Positions 17,588 to 26,859 of a stretch of DNA of 64,000 nt are shown here, piece by piece (position 1 is the first letter of the stretch; the number at the start of each line of letters is the position of its first letter). Source of the stretch: Oceanicola granulosus HTCC2516 (GTDB taxonomy: Bacteria > Pseudomonadota > Alphaproteobacteria > Rhodobacterales > Rhodobacteraceae); NCBI RefSeq assembly GCF_000153305.1, contig NZ_CH724111.1:19232-83231 (forward strand), read 5' to 3'. Made by a program: the position numbers and the translations under genes. The notes below the pieces were generated by a model. The model did no database searches. It was not told where the DNA came from and was given only the letters and a program-made list of their open reading frames with translations.

Positions 17588-17667
17588 CATTTCCGACGCA
17601 GCGCTGCGCCCGATCGCGCGCCGCCGACTCTGCCTTTCGGCAAACGGGATTGAATGGGAGGTCAACC

Positions 17668-19281
17668 ATGGACGGCAACGGAGCAAGCAAGCTCGACGGA
17701 CGGAAACTGGATGTCGCGGTAATCGGCGCGGGCGTGGGAGGCCTCTACGCGCTGCACCGGGTCAAGAACGAGCTCGGGATGAACGCCCAGGGCTTCGACG
17801 ACGCGTCCGGCGTCGGCGGCACTTGGTACTGGAACCGCTATCCCGGCTGCCGGGTCGACACCGAGTCCACCGTCTACACCTATTCCTTCGACATGGACAT
17901 GTTCCAGAACTGGGAATGGTCCGAGCGCTACGCCAAGCAGGAGGAGGTGCTCGGATACCTCAACGCGGTCGCCGACAAGCACGGGCTGAAGGAGGCGATC
18001 AACTTCAACACCCGCATCGCCAAGATGGAGTGGCAGGAGGAGGCCCGCCGCTGGCGCCTCACCACCGAGGCCGGCGAGACGGTGACGGCGAAATACGTAA
18101 TCGAGGCAGTCGGCCTGCTGTCCTCGTCCTACGCGCCGCAATTCCCTGACCGCGACAAGTTCAAGGGCGAGGTGCTTCTGGCCTCGAAGTGGCCCCGCGA
18201 CGAGCCCGACCTCGCCGGCAAGCGCGTCGGCGTCGTCGGCACCGGCTCCACCGGCATCCAGATCATCACCAGCATCGCCGACAAGGTCGGCCACCTGCAC
18301 GTGCTGCAGCGCACCCCGCAATGGGTGGTGCCGCTCGGCGTCGGCCCGTTCCCCAAGGAGACCCGCGAGAAGATCAAGCGCGACCCCGAGGGCTTCCGCG
18401 ACTGGGCGCTGTCCACCGCCGCGGTGTTCGGCTTCGACGAGAGCACGGTGTCGGCGCTCGAGGTCTCCGAGGCCGAGCGCCAGCGCGTCTACGAGGAGGC
18501 CTGGCAGAAGGGCAACGGCTTCGCCTTCATGCTCGAGACCTTCTCCGACATCCCGGTGACGCCGGAGGCCAACAAGACCGCGACCGACTTCATCAAGTCA
18601 AAGATCGACTCGATCGTGAAGGACCCCGAGACCGCGCGTAAGCTCACCCCAAAGGAGTACTACGCCAAGCGCCCGCTCGCCGCCGACCACTATTACGAGA
18701 CCTACAACCGCGACAACGTCACCCTCCACGACGTCAAGGCCAACCCGATCGAGCGCTTCACCGAGAATGGCGTGATGGTGGGCGGCGAGGAGGTAGAACT
18801 CGACGTGCTGATCATGGCGACGGGCTTCGACGCGATGACCGGCAACTACCTCAAGATCGAAACCGTCGGCCGCGACGGCGTGCGGCTGCAGGACGAATGG
18901 AGCGACGGCCCGCACGCCTATGCCGGCATGTCGATCGCCAACTTCCCCAATCTGCTGATGGTGTTCGGCCCGTTCAGCCCGTTCACCAGCCAGCCGCTGG
19001 TGCACGAGTGGCAGGTCAAGTTCCTCACCAACATGATCCAGACCGCCGAGGAGGGCGAGGGCCTGATCGAGACCAGCCGCGAAGCCCAGGAGGAATGGGT
19101 AAGGGTCTGCCAAGAAGGCATGGCCGGAACCCTGTTCGAGGTCACAGACAGCTGGATCAACGGCGCCAACATCCCCGGCAAGCCGCGCACCTCCATGTGG
19201 TTCATGGGCGGCATGGGCGGCTACATGGAGAAGATGAACGAGATCAAGGCGGACAACTATCGCGGCTTCTCGATCCGCTGA
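17668..19281 (+). CDS. Baeyer-Villiger-type flavin monooxygenase
   Basis: The 537-residue protein is a class B flavoprotein monooxygenase. FAD-binding GAGVGG (residues 20-25), the BVMO-typical GGTWYWNRYPGCRVD (50-64), the NADPH-binding GTGSTG (191-196) and a late MATGFD are all present. These enzymes insert oxygen next to a ketone to give an ester or lactone. One thing is odd: the diagnostic fingerprint FxGxxxHxxxWP reads FKGEVLLASKWP (165-176), with Leu171 where His is expected. The start ATG 17668 has GGGAGG upstream. It is divergent from the aldehyde dehydrogenase operon and carries its own operator, so it is the central oxidative step of the regulon. The substrate is unknown. Confidence 0.85.
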   Translation: MDGNGASKLDGRKLDVAVIGAGVGGLYALHRVKNELGMNAQGFDDASGVGGTWYWNRYPGCRVDTESTVYTYSFDMDMFQNWEWSERYAKQEEVLGYLNAVADKHGLKEAINFNTRIAKMEWQEEARRWRLTTEAGETVTAKYVIEAVGLLSSSYAPQFPDRDKFKGEVLLASKWPRDEPDLAGKRVGVVGTGSTGIQIITSIADKVGHLHVLQRTPQWVVPLGVGPFPKETREKIKRDPEGFRDWALSTAAVFGFDESTVSALEVSEAERQRVYEEAWQKGNGFAFMLETFSDIPVTPEANKTATDFIKSKIDSIVKDPETARKLTPKEYYAKRPLAADHYYETYNRDNVTLHDVKANPIERFTENGVMVGGEEVELDVLIMATGFDAMTGNYLKIETVGRDGVRLQDEWSDGPHAYAGMSIANFPNLLMVFGPFSPFTSQPLVHEWQVKFLTNMIQTAEEGEGLIETSREAQEEWVRVCQEGMAGTLFEVTDSWINGANIPGKPRTSMWFMGGMGGYMEKMNEIKADNYRGFSIR

Positions 19282-19287
19282 GCAGCG

Positions 19288-19315
19288 CGCCCGCCGGCTG
19301 TGACGTCGGCGGGCG
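19288..19315 (+). terminator. Terminator hairpin after the monooxygenase
   Basis: CGCCCGCCG and CGGCGGGCG form a perfect 9-bp stem with a ten-base loop, starting seven bases after the stop codon. No strong T-run follows. It closes the oxidative cluster. Confidence 0.55.
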
Positions 19316-19755
19316 TTGGCGCCCGGACAAGGGCGATCGACGACGCTATCGTCGGCCTGTCAGCCATGTCACCTCGAATGCCGGCCTGATGGCGAACTGT
19401 TCGATACCGACGATGATTGGGTGGTCGCGCGGAGATACATGCCGCTTTGAAACGCGTGCGCGTCACCGATATTGGGCCGGTCGAGCGCGATAGGGATGTT
19501 GCGGCAGATCATCCGCCGCCCGCGCAACTGTGCTCCGCATTGTTCATGGAGCGCGTATAGCCCTACTTGACGAGTAGGTCCTCAAGCCGAATTCCGGCAC
19601 CGGCTCCTGAGATCGAACCCGGCCGTCGCCCGCGCCCCGCAACCAGGGCGCATCCAACATAACATTCCTTAGCGGCCCTCGCACTTGCAGCTTGGCACAT
19701 TCTAATCTGGCTTGCGACAAATTCCCTATCTTGCTGGAAAGCAAGGAGAAGGAAG
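19316..19755. other. Intergenic stretch without genes
   Basis: I see no gene in these 440 bases. Near the right side, TTGCGACAAATTCCC resembles the inner part of the right-end repeat of the IS30-family element that follows, so the element's left end probably lies around 19690-19725, but the match is too weak to fix it. Confidence 0.4.
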
Positions 19756-20746
19756 ATGGCCCACACCGGACTGGATCTGCGTGAACGTCGCCTGATCGAG
19801 GACATGCTGAATGCGAAGACGCCGGTCAGCAGGATCGCCACGGAGCTCGGCCGGCATAGGTCGAGCGTCTACCGGGAGATCAAGCACAACGCTTTCTCGA
19901 CGAAGAGCTGCCATATCTGAACGGCTATTATGGGATGGTCGCCCAGAAGACCGCTTCGAACCGGCGGGCCAGGCGCAGCAAGCTGGTGCGGCTGCCGGAC
20001 TTGCGCGAGGCGGTGATCGCGCAGCTGAAGGCAGGCTGGTCACCGGAGCAGATTGCCGGTCGTCTTGGGTTCGAGGGCCAGCCTCAGCGAGTAAGCCACG
20101 AGACGATCTACGCCTATGTCTACGGCTCGGAAGGTCGGTCGAACGAGCTCGCCCGCCATCTGCCCAGCCGAAGAAAAAAGCGCCGCCCGCGTTATGGCCG
20201 CAGGCCGCGAGGCCTTGTTTTCCCGCCTGACCGCTCGATCCATCAGCGGCCGGACCATGTGAAAACCCGCGAGACCTTCGGCGAATGGGAAGGTGACCTG
20301 ATGATCTTTGAACGCGCCTAGGGCAATGCCAACATCGCCTCTCTGGTCGAGCGCAAAACCCGCTTTGCCGTCCTGTTCCGGAACAACGACCGGAGTACGA
20401 CGCATCTGATGAACCGACTCATGACGGTCATGGAACCCCTGCCCCAGCCTGCCCGTCGTTCGATCACCTTCGACCGCGGGATCGAGTTCCGCAGTTGGCG
20501 AAAGCTGAAGCCCGGGATCGGTACCGAGGTTTGGTTCTGCGATCCGCAGGCGCCCTGGCAGAAGAGATCGGTCGAGAACCTGAACAAGCGCGCCCGGCGC
20601 TACCTGCCACGGGACACGCCCTGGCGGCGCTCTCAAATCGCAATATGAAGGCGATCTGCGACCGCCTTAACGGAACCCCGTAGAAATGTCTCGGCTGGAG
20701 AACACCGGCAGAGGCCTTCAGAGACGAGATGATGACCCTGAGGTAG
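19756..20746 (+). pseudogene. IS30-family transposase, inactivated
   Basis: The frame opens at ATG 19756, after AAGGAGAAGG, with LDLRERRLIEDMLNAK and a helix-turn-helix (RIATELGRHRSSVYREIK), the N-terminal pattern of IS30 transposases. A frameshift near 19890 moves the rest (LPYLNGYYGM, then AGWSPEQIAGRLGF) to another frame. An in-frame TAG at 20319 follows the catalytic EWEGDLMIFERA, and the reading continues behind it with ASLVERKTRF, ITFDRGIEF and KRSVENLNKRARRYLP. Near 20620 there is a second shift, followed by RLNGTP, another TAG and KCLGWRTPAEAF, to the final stop at 20744-20746. At least four lesions make it inactive. Confidence 0.9.
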
Positions 20747-20981
20747 CGGACCCTGTCGCACCCTTGAACCTACAAGGAAAAGAACGCCTACCGCAAGGCC
20801 CGTTCGACCGACGATGATGCCCGGCCGCCTGGGTCGGGGAACGGCGTTTCATCCGACCCGATGACGCCTTCCGTCCAACACCACCAGGTTCACAGTCGCG
20901 CACGACCGCTCTCCCAGCACGACCGAAGGTCGGGGAAGCCGCTGCTGTTCCGCGTATCGGCTTCCCCTACCCCAACGAGCG

Positions 20982-22964
20982 TCAGAGGATCTCCACCATC
21001 TGATGGGCCCGGATCACCGGCACCTGGAAGCGGAGCCGATCGCCGTCCGACTGGAAGTCGAGCGCGGTGCCCTCGGGAACAAGGCGAACCGACGTGACAT
21101 TCCTGGCCTCGATGTCGAGCGAAACATCCCGCAGCGGCACGATGTCCTGGATCGGCTGCACCGGGTCCTGCCGCAGCACGCCGCGCAGGACCGGCGTTGC
21201 GTAGAGCAGGTGCAGGACATCGCCCTTGCCGTCCGGCATCGCGCGCAACGTCGCGCGGGCCGCGGTGGGCAGGTCGGAGCGGATCATCCGGTCGCGGCCG
21301 AGGGAGGCGTCGATGACCCGGGCGGCGATCTCCAGCATCGCCACAGCGCCGGCATGGTGGTAGGCTGAGAAGACCGGGAAGGCCAGGCGCGTGACGGCCC
21401 CTTCGCGGGTGCCGAAGGCATAGTCGCTCGGATCCGGCTGCGCAGGCGTGTTCAGGTGGCCGCTGAAATCGGCGCCACGGTCGAAATAGGGCTCGTAGAC
21501 CGCGCCGAGGCTTTCGCCGGTGGTGACGGTCAAGCGCTCGGCGGGCATGTAGTAGAACAGCGGTTCATCGACGAAGCCTGCGCGCAGATCCGGGATCGGA
21601 AGGCCGTAATCGCCGCCCTTGTTCGGTGAGGTGCCGTGCCATTCGGCGCCTGCCGAAAAATGCATCGTCTCACCGTCGATCCCGCTGGCCCCTGTCAGCA
21701 GAAGGCGCCCGCCCTGCGCGAGATAGGCATCGAGTTTCGCCTTCAGCGCGTCGTCGATACGCACGAGATCGGGCAGGATCACCAGCCGGTAGGGAGCGAG
21801 ATCGCTGTCTTCGTCCAGAAGATCGAAGGTGAACCGCGACTCCATCAGCACGCGGACCACGCCGTCGTCGGCCGGGCAGCTATGGGCCGGGCGGTCCGCG
21901 TAGCTGGGCCTTTCCATGGCTTCGACGCTGATCACGCCAATCTCGGCCCGGTTCGTGGTGCCTTCGCACCATGGCTCCCGCGCCTCGATCCACTCATAGG
22001 CCTGGCCGATCGCCTTGTACGTTGACGGATCGATCCGGCCCGAGGGATGCAGGTGGTCCCCGATGCAGACCCGCGCGCCCTGCGCCAGGATCGTGCCGCA
22101 TTCGTAGATGAGGGCTTCGGGTTTCTTGTAGCCGCCCATCTCGCCCCACATGTGATGGAACTTCCCGGTCATCCCGAGGTAGTCCATTCCCAGCGGCTCC
22201 AGGTAGCGGGCGCTGACGGGGAAATGCTCGTATCCCCAGTTCGCGGTCGGCAGGGACTCGATCTCGAGATGGGTGAAATACTTGCGCAGCACGTCGGCCC
22301 GTCCCCGGCGCAGATGGCCGAGGTTGAAGAAGACTGGCACACCGGCACGATCGGCAATGGCGCGAACGCGGCCGTAAAAGCTCAGTGCCGTCTGCTCGGA
22401 AAAGTCGATCCGGTCGGCTTCCCGTTGCGGGTCGAGGCCGGCGGCCTCCATGCCGGCCAGCGCCGAGGGGCTGACGGATTGCAACTGGTGACATATGTCG
22501 ATCCAGAGCCCGTCGAGGTTCGGAAACAGCCGCGCGACCTCCTCGATCTGCGCAACGAGGTAGTCGACATAGGGCGAGCTGAGATCCATGAATTTCCAGC
22601 CCCCGCCGGCCTCTTCGCCGTGGAACATCGGATTGCCGCCATCCGGGCTGAGGATGCGCCAGTCCGGATGTTTCGCCGCCACCAGTTCGTCCCACGCCGC
22701 GGAGAGGTAGATCGGCGCCTTGATGCCTTCGGCCTGCAGCGCGTCGACCTGGGCGCGCAGAAGGTCGAACTCGAGATGCGGGTGCATCTCGCCGACCTCG
22801 GTGGGGTGATAGGAATAGCCGTGATGGCATTTGGCGAACACGTTCACGGCGTTCACGTGGGCCTGCTTGTAGGTTCGGGCGAAATCAGCCGGATCGAACC
22901 GGCTGCCGATGCCCGGGATCTTGCCGGAGGTATGGAAATCGAGATGGACCTGGCGGAAACGCAT
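20982..22964 (-). CDS. TIM-barrel glycoside hydrolase-like protein
   Basis: The 660-residue protein resembles a group often labelled alpha-amylase or alpha-L-fucosidase-like. The N-terminal barrel (about residues 1-360) starts RFRQVHLDFHTSGKIPGIG and contains KCHHGYSYHP, GLWIDICHQL, ESLPTANWGYEHFP and MDYLGMTGKFHHMWG. The middle (about 380-520: PYRLVILPDLVRID, GGRLLLTGASGID) looks like the class-I-GATase-like trimerisation domain seen in GH42 enzymes. A short beta domain ends the protein. There is no signal peptide, so it acts on imported oligosaccharide. I chose ATG 22964, with AAGGA upstream. Linkage and CAZy family are uncertain. It is the last gene of the GH172 operon, behind a 267-bp gap without other genes. 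Confidence 0.75.
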   Translation of the reverse strand: MRFRQVHLDFHTSGKIPGIGSRFDPADFARTYKQAHVNAVNVFAKCHHGYSYHPTEVGEMHPHLEFDLLRAQVDALQAEGIKAPIYLSAAWDELVAAKHPDWRILSPDGGNPMFHGEEAGGGWKFMDLSSPYVDYLVAQIEEVARLFPNLDGLWIDICHQLQSVSPSALAGMEAAGLDPQREADRIDFSEQTALSFYGRVRAIADRAGVPVFFNLGHLRRGRADVLRKYFTHLEIESLPTANWGYEHFPVSARYLEPLGMDYLGMTGKFHHMWGEMGGYKKPEALIYECGTILAQGARVCIGDHLHPSGRIDPSTYKAIGQAYEWIEAREPWCEGTTNRAEIGVISVEAMERPSYADRPAHSCPADDGVVRVLMESRFTFDLLDEDSDLAPYRLVILPDLVRIDDALKAKLDAYLAQGGRLLLTGASGIDGETMHFSAGAEWHGTSPNKGGDYGLPIPDLRAGFVDEPLFYYMPAERLTVTTGESLGAVYEPYFDRGADFSGHLNTPAQPDPSDYAFGTREGAVTRLAFPVFSAYHHAGAVAMLEIAARVIDASLGRDRMIRSDLPTAARATLRAMPDGKGDVLHLLYATPVLRGVLRQDPVQPIQDIVPLRDVSLDIEARNVTSVRLVPEGTALDFQSDGDRLRFQVPVIRAHQMVEIL

Positions 22965-23231
22965 GGGGGTCGTCCTTGTTACTGGTCTGGTACGCTTGGA
23001 TGCATGTCTCTGGAAACGCTGGAGTCTCGGCAGCGCATCGGTGGTTCGCGCCAGCACGCGTGGCTGCAGGCGGCGTGCAGCCCGGCCTGGGTCACGAGGC
23101 CGGACAGGTCATGGTGATCGGGACGGCGTCGGTCGATGACCCGCACGACTTCCGTGGGCTTGCCCGGACACACGGCGGCAAGAAACCTTGCCGCCGTGCA
23201 CCCGCCGAGTGGCGGGAAGGCGCGCCCGGGC

Positions 23232-25151
23232 CTACTCGGCCGCGGTGGCGGGCTCGAGCTGGGCGGTGATGAACTTGAAGTTCGACCACCACCACCAGGG
23301 ACCTTCGTAGTAGTTTTCCGCAGTCGGATAGTTGGTCCAGTAGGTCTCGTTGACCGGGACGAACTTCGACGTGCCGAACATGTTGATCGCCGGCATCCCC
23401 TCGACGAGGACCTTCAGAATCTCCGTGCCGAGTTCGGTGATCTCGGGATGGTCCGGGGGAACCTCGCGGAGGCGATCGATCAGGGCCGACAGCTCGGGAT
23501 TGGCGTAGCGGCCCCTGTTGGCGGACGCGGGCACGCCGATCTCGCGGATGTAGTCTTCGTGCCAGCCCTCCAGGTTGACGAAGACATCGGGGATGATCGC
23601 ACAGGCGGCCGCCCAGTAGGAGCCGACCTCATGGCTGCCGGCGTTCTCGGCGGTGAAGAAGGCGCCGGCCGGCATCGGCTGGACCTGCGTCGGGACCCCG
23701 AACTGCGTCCACTCGTTGGCCACTGCGTAGGCGAGCCGTTCGGACTGCACCTCGAACCCGCCCGGGGCGAAGAGGGTGATGGTCCAGGGCGTCCCGTCGG
23801 GCGTCATCCAGGTGTCACCGTCCTTGGTGAAGCCGGCGTCGAGCAAGAGCTTCTCGGCCTGCGCGGGGTCGTGCTTCCACCAGCCGACGCCGAACAGCTC
23901 GCGTTGAGCCTCGGGGTCCTCGGGGATGTTGTCGATTCCTTCCGAGCGCAGCCGCTCGGCCATCTCCGTCGCGAAGTCCGGATTGAACGGCTTGTAGCCG
24001 TCTTCGAGTTCGAACTCGGTGAGCCACTCGGTCATCGGCTCGTGGTAGGTGTTTTGCAGCACTTCGGTCGGCGGCACCCCAAGCGGCGAGGCCCGCATCA
24101 TCCCGTCGAAGGTCGCGATCGAGGCCCGCTCGATGTCGATGGCGAGCGCCAAGGCCCAGCGGGTCTGCCACATGTCGTAGGGCGCGACCGCGGTGTTGAA
24201 GTGCATCCCCCTTTCGCAGGGATCGTCGAGGTTGGCGTAGGGGAAATCCGGGAACCAGGCGCGGACGTTCTCGTTCTGGTTGAGAAGGATGTCGAGCGAC
24301 TGCGGCGAGATGTCGGTCAGGATGTCCATCTCGTTGTTGGCCATCGCCAGCACCCGGCGCTCCTCGGTGCCGTAGGTGCGGAACAGCACGTAGTCAGGCT
24401 CCGGCTCGCCGACCATCTGGCCGATGTCGGTGTTCTGCCAATCGTCACGCTTCTCCCAGAGGAACCACGAGCCGTTGGGGTCGTGCTCGGAATACTCGTA
24501 AGCGCTGATCGTCACCGGCGGGAAGTTGGTAAAGGTGGCGGCGTTCTCACCCTCCCAGACGTGCTGGGGCACGACGTAGAACGAGTTGCCGTAGATCACC
24601 GAACCGAGCACCACGGACAGCCGCGGGGTCGGGCGCGTGGTTTCGATCTCGATCGTGTGCTCGTCGACCTTGGTCATCGAGGCGATCACGTCGGTATAGG
24701 CCGCGCTGAACGCGAGCTCGGGCGTATTCCGGATCATCTGGTCGGTGAAGATCACGTCGTCGGCGGTGAAGTCCTCGCCATCCGACCAGGTGATCCCCTG
24801 CTTGAGCGGTACCCGGAACCGGGTGAAGTCGTCGTTGAGCGGTTCCGGCATCGCATCTGCGAGGACCGGGATCTGTTCGCCGGCGGCGGTATCGATGTCC
24901 CACAGCAGCGACAGTGCCAATTGGTGCAGGCCCTGGCCGAGAATGACCCCCTGCTGGTACATGTTCATGTTGGTCGGGTTGCTGACCCGGGCGCCCAGCA
25001 TGTCGACGATGAGCGTGTCGGCCCGTGGGGTGCCGACGTCGGTCATCTCCTGCGCAGTGGCGGTGCCGGCGATCAGGGCCAGCGTCGCCGCGGTGCCCAG
25101 TCGGGCCAGGCGGGCCCGGACGGGCCGGCCGTTGGAATGAACTCTCTGCAT
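23232..25151 (-). CDS. Family 5 solute-binding protein of an ABC importer
   Basis: The 639-residue protein has an N-terminal Sec signal (basic head, then TAATLALIAGTATAQ) and the SBP_bac_5 layout of DppA/OppA-type proteins: FRVPLKQGITWSDGEDFTAD (about 115-135), PTPRLSVVLG, a central ALAIDIERA, and a C-terminal part rich in aromatic residues (WWWWSNF). A perfect GAGGAGGAGAG ribosome site precedes ATG 25151. Family members bind peptides, nickel or, as in several alphaproteobacterial systems, oligosaccharides. Sitting between two glycosidase genes, this one most likely binds an oligosaccharide. The two ATPase and two permease genes upstream complete the transporter. Confidence 0.9.
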   Translation of the reverse strand: MQRVHSNGRPVRARLARLGTAATLALIAGTATAQEMTDVGTPRADTLIVDMLGARVSNPTNMNMYQQGVILGQGLHQLALSLLWDIDTAAGEQIPVLADAMPEPLNDDFTRFRVPLKQGITWSDGEDFTADDVIFTDQMIRNTPELAFSAAYTDVIASMTKVDEHTIEIETTRPTPRLSVVLGSVIYGNSFYVVPQHVWEGENAATFTNFPPVTISAYEYSEHDPNGSWFLWEKRDDWQNTDIGQMVGEPEPDYVLFRTYGTEERRVLAMANNEMDILTDISPQSLDILLNQNENVRAWFPDFPYANLDDPCERGMHFNTAVAPYDMWQTRWALALAIDIERASIATFDGMMRASPLGVPPTEVLQNTYHEPMTEWLTEFELEDGYKPFNPDFATEMAERLRSEGIDNIPEDPEAQRELFGVGWWKHDPAQAEKLLLDAGFTKDGDTWMTPDGTPWTITLFAPGGFEVQSERLAYAVANEWTQFGVPTQVQPMPAGAFFTAENAGSHEVGSYWAAACAIIPDVFVNLEGWHEDYIREIGVPASANRGRYANPELSALIDRLREVPPDHPEITELGTEILKVLVEGMPAINMFGTSKFVPVNETYWTNYPTAENYYEGPWWWWSNFKFITAQLEPATAAE

Positions 25152-25195
25152 ACTCTCCTCCTCGAATGCCAAGAGATTTCGGGGTCGTTCCTTGG

Positions 25196-26047
25196 TCAGG
25201 CCGGCACGGAGGCCGCCTTGAGACGGTCGATCTCGGGCCAGCGGTCGTTGACCCGCGGCACCGCGTTCATCAGTTCCTGTGTGTAGGCCTCTGCGGGATC
25301 GTCGAGCACGTCGGCGGGGGTGCCGCTCTCGATGATCCGGCCCTTGTTCATGATCGAGACCCGGTCCGACAGGTAATAAGCGGTCGACAGGTCGTGAGTG
25401 ATGTAGACGAAGGAAATGCCTTCCTCGTCCTTGATCCGCTTGAAGATGTTCACGATCGACATCCGCAGCGAGGCGTCGACCATGCTCACCGGCTCGTCGG
25501 CCACGATCAGCCGCGGCCGCGGGATCAGGGCGCGGGCGACACTGATCCGCTGCAGCTCGCCGCCGGAGAACTGGCGGATGAACTTGCCCTCCACCCGCGC
25601 CAGCGACAGCCCCACCATCCGCAACGCCCGGTCGACCTCGGCGTCGACCGCCCTTGCGCCCTCGGCGACCTCGAGGTTGCGGGCGGTGGCGCGCAGGTAG
25701 TCGATCACCGGCAGGTAGGCGCTGAACGCCTCGAACGGGTTCTGGAAGATTGGCTGCACCTGCCGGCGGAAGCTCATGTCGTCGATGCGCTCGGTCTTCT
25801 GGCCGTGGACCGGACGGCCGAGCAGGCGGATCTCGCCGCTGGTCGGGGTCACCAGCCGCAGCAGCATCCGCGCCAGCGTGGTCTTGCCGCTGCCGCTCTC
25901 GCCGACGATGGACGAGACACAAGGCTCGGCCGGAAGGGTGAAGGTGACGTCGTCCACCGCGGCGAAGGACTTGCCGCCGAACAGGCCGCCGCCCTTGCGG
26001 AACAACCGGGTGAGCCCGGTCATCTCGAGCACGTTCGGTTCCGTCAT
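25196..26047 (-). CDS. ABC transporter ATPase, Dpp/Opp type (second ATPase)
   Basis: The 283-residue ATPase has Walker A GESGSGKTT (residues 49-57), the signature FSGGELQRISVARAL, Walker B LIVADEPVSMVD and the switch His in YITHDLSTAYYL. The pattern is that of DppF/OppF, the second ATPase of peptide-type importers, including the typical FRRQVQPIFQNPFEAFSAY Q-loop stretch. Its ATG overlaps the stop of the preceding ATPase gene (ATGA), so the two subunits are made in equal amounts. It powers import of the ligand caught by the family 5 binding protein. Confidence 0.93.
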   Translation of the reverse strand: MTEPNVLEMTGLTRLFRKGGGLFGGKSFAAVDDVTFTLPAEPCVSSIVGESGSGKTTLARMLLRLVTPTSGEIRLLGRPVHGQKTERIDDMSFRRQVQPIFQNPFEAFSAYLPVIDYLRATARNLEVAEGARAVDAEVDRALRMVGLSLARVEGKFIRQFSGGELQRISVARALIPRPRLIVADEPVSMVDASLRMSIVNIFKRIKDEEGISFVYITHDLSTAYYLSDRVSIMNKGRIIESGTPADVLDDPAEAYTQELMNAVPRVNDRWPEIDRLKAASVPA

Positions 26048-26859
26048 GGCGTCGCCCTCCGGAGCGCCGTGACCGTCGACTTGCGAGTACCGAGCCGCGG
26101 CAGCGAGCCGATCAGACGCTGGGTGTATTCGTGCTTGGGATTGGCGAAGATCTCGTCGGTGGGCCCGGTCTCGACCACCTCGCCCTTGAACATGATGATC
26201 AGCCGGTCGGCGATCTGGTAATGGACGCCGAGATCGTGGCTCACCAGGACCAGCGTGTTGCCGAGCCGGCGCTGGATCTCGACCAGCATCAGCAGGATCC
26301 GCTTCTGCACCACCACGTCGAGCGCGGTGGTCGGCTCGTCGGCGAGGATCAGGTGCGGCCCGACATAGGAGGCGATCGCCACCAGCACCCGCTGGCGCAT
26401 GCCGCCCGAGAGCTGGTGCGGGTAGGCGTCGAGCACCGACGGGTCGAGGTCGAGCCCGGCGAGGAAGGTCTCGAGGTCGCGCCGGATCGCCCGGCGGTCG
26501 CCCTTGCGCTTGTGCTTGGGCAGCCCGTCGATGAGCTGCTTGTGCACCTTCATCAGCGGGTTCAGCACCGACATCGAGCCTTGCGGCACGTAGGAGATGT
26601 CCTGCCACCAGGTCTTGCGCATCTCGCTGCAATCGATCGGCGCACGGTCCGGGAAGGTCGCGGTGATCCGCCCCGAGCGCAGCCGCAGCCCGGTGGAGAA
26701 GTCGCCGTAGATCGCCCGCATCAGGGTCGACTTGCCGCTGCCCGACTCGCCGGCGACGCCGACGATCTCGTTGCGGCCGATGGTCATGCTGGCGCCGTCG
26801 ACGGCGGTGATGAAGTTGCGGCTGCCGTAGCCGAGAGTGACGTTGTCGACCTCGATCAT
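26044..26859 (-). CDS. ABC transporter ATPase, Dpp/Opp type (first ATPase)
   Basis: This 271-residue DppD/OppD-like ATPase has Walker A GESGSGKST (37-45), DISYVPQGSMSVLNPLMKV at the Q-loop, the signature LSGGMRQRVLVAIA, Walker B LILADEPTTALD and VSHDLGVHYQIADR. It lacks the long cysteine-rich C-terminal extension of true peptide DppD proteins. Its start overlaps the permease stop by four bases and it pairs with the ATPase at 25196. Confidence 0.93.
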   Translation of the reverse strand: MIEVDNVTLGYGSRNFITAVDGASMTIGRNEIVGVAGESGSGKSTLMRAIYGDFSTGLRLRSGRITATFPDRAPIDCSEMRKTWWQDISYVPQGSMSVLNPLMKVHKQLIDGLPKHKRKGDRRAIRRDLETFLAGLDLDPSVLDAYPHQLSGGMRQRVLVAIASYVGPHLILADEPTTALDVVVQKRILLMLVEIQRRLGNTLVLVSHDLGVHYQIADRLIIMFKGEVVETGPTDEIFANPKHEYTQRLIGSLPRLGTRKSTVTALRRATP

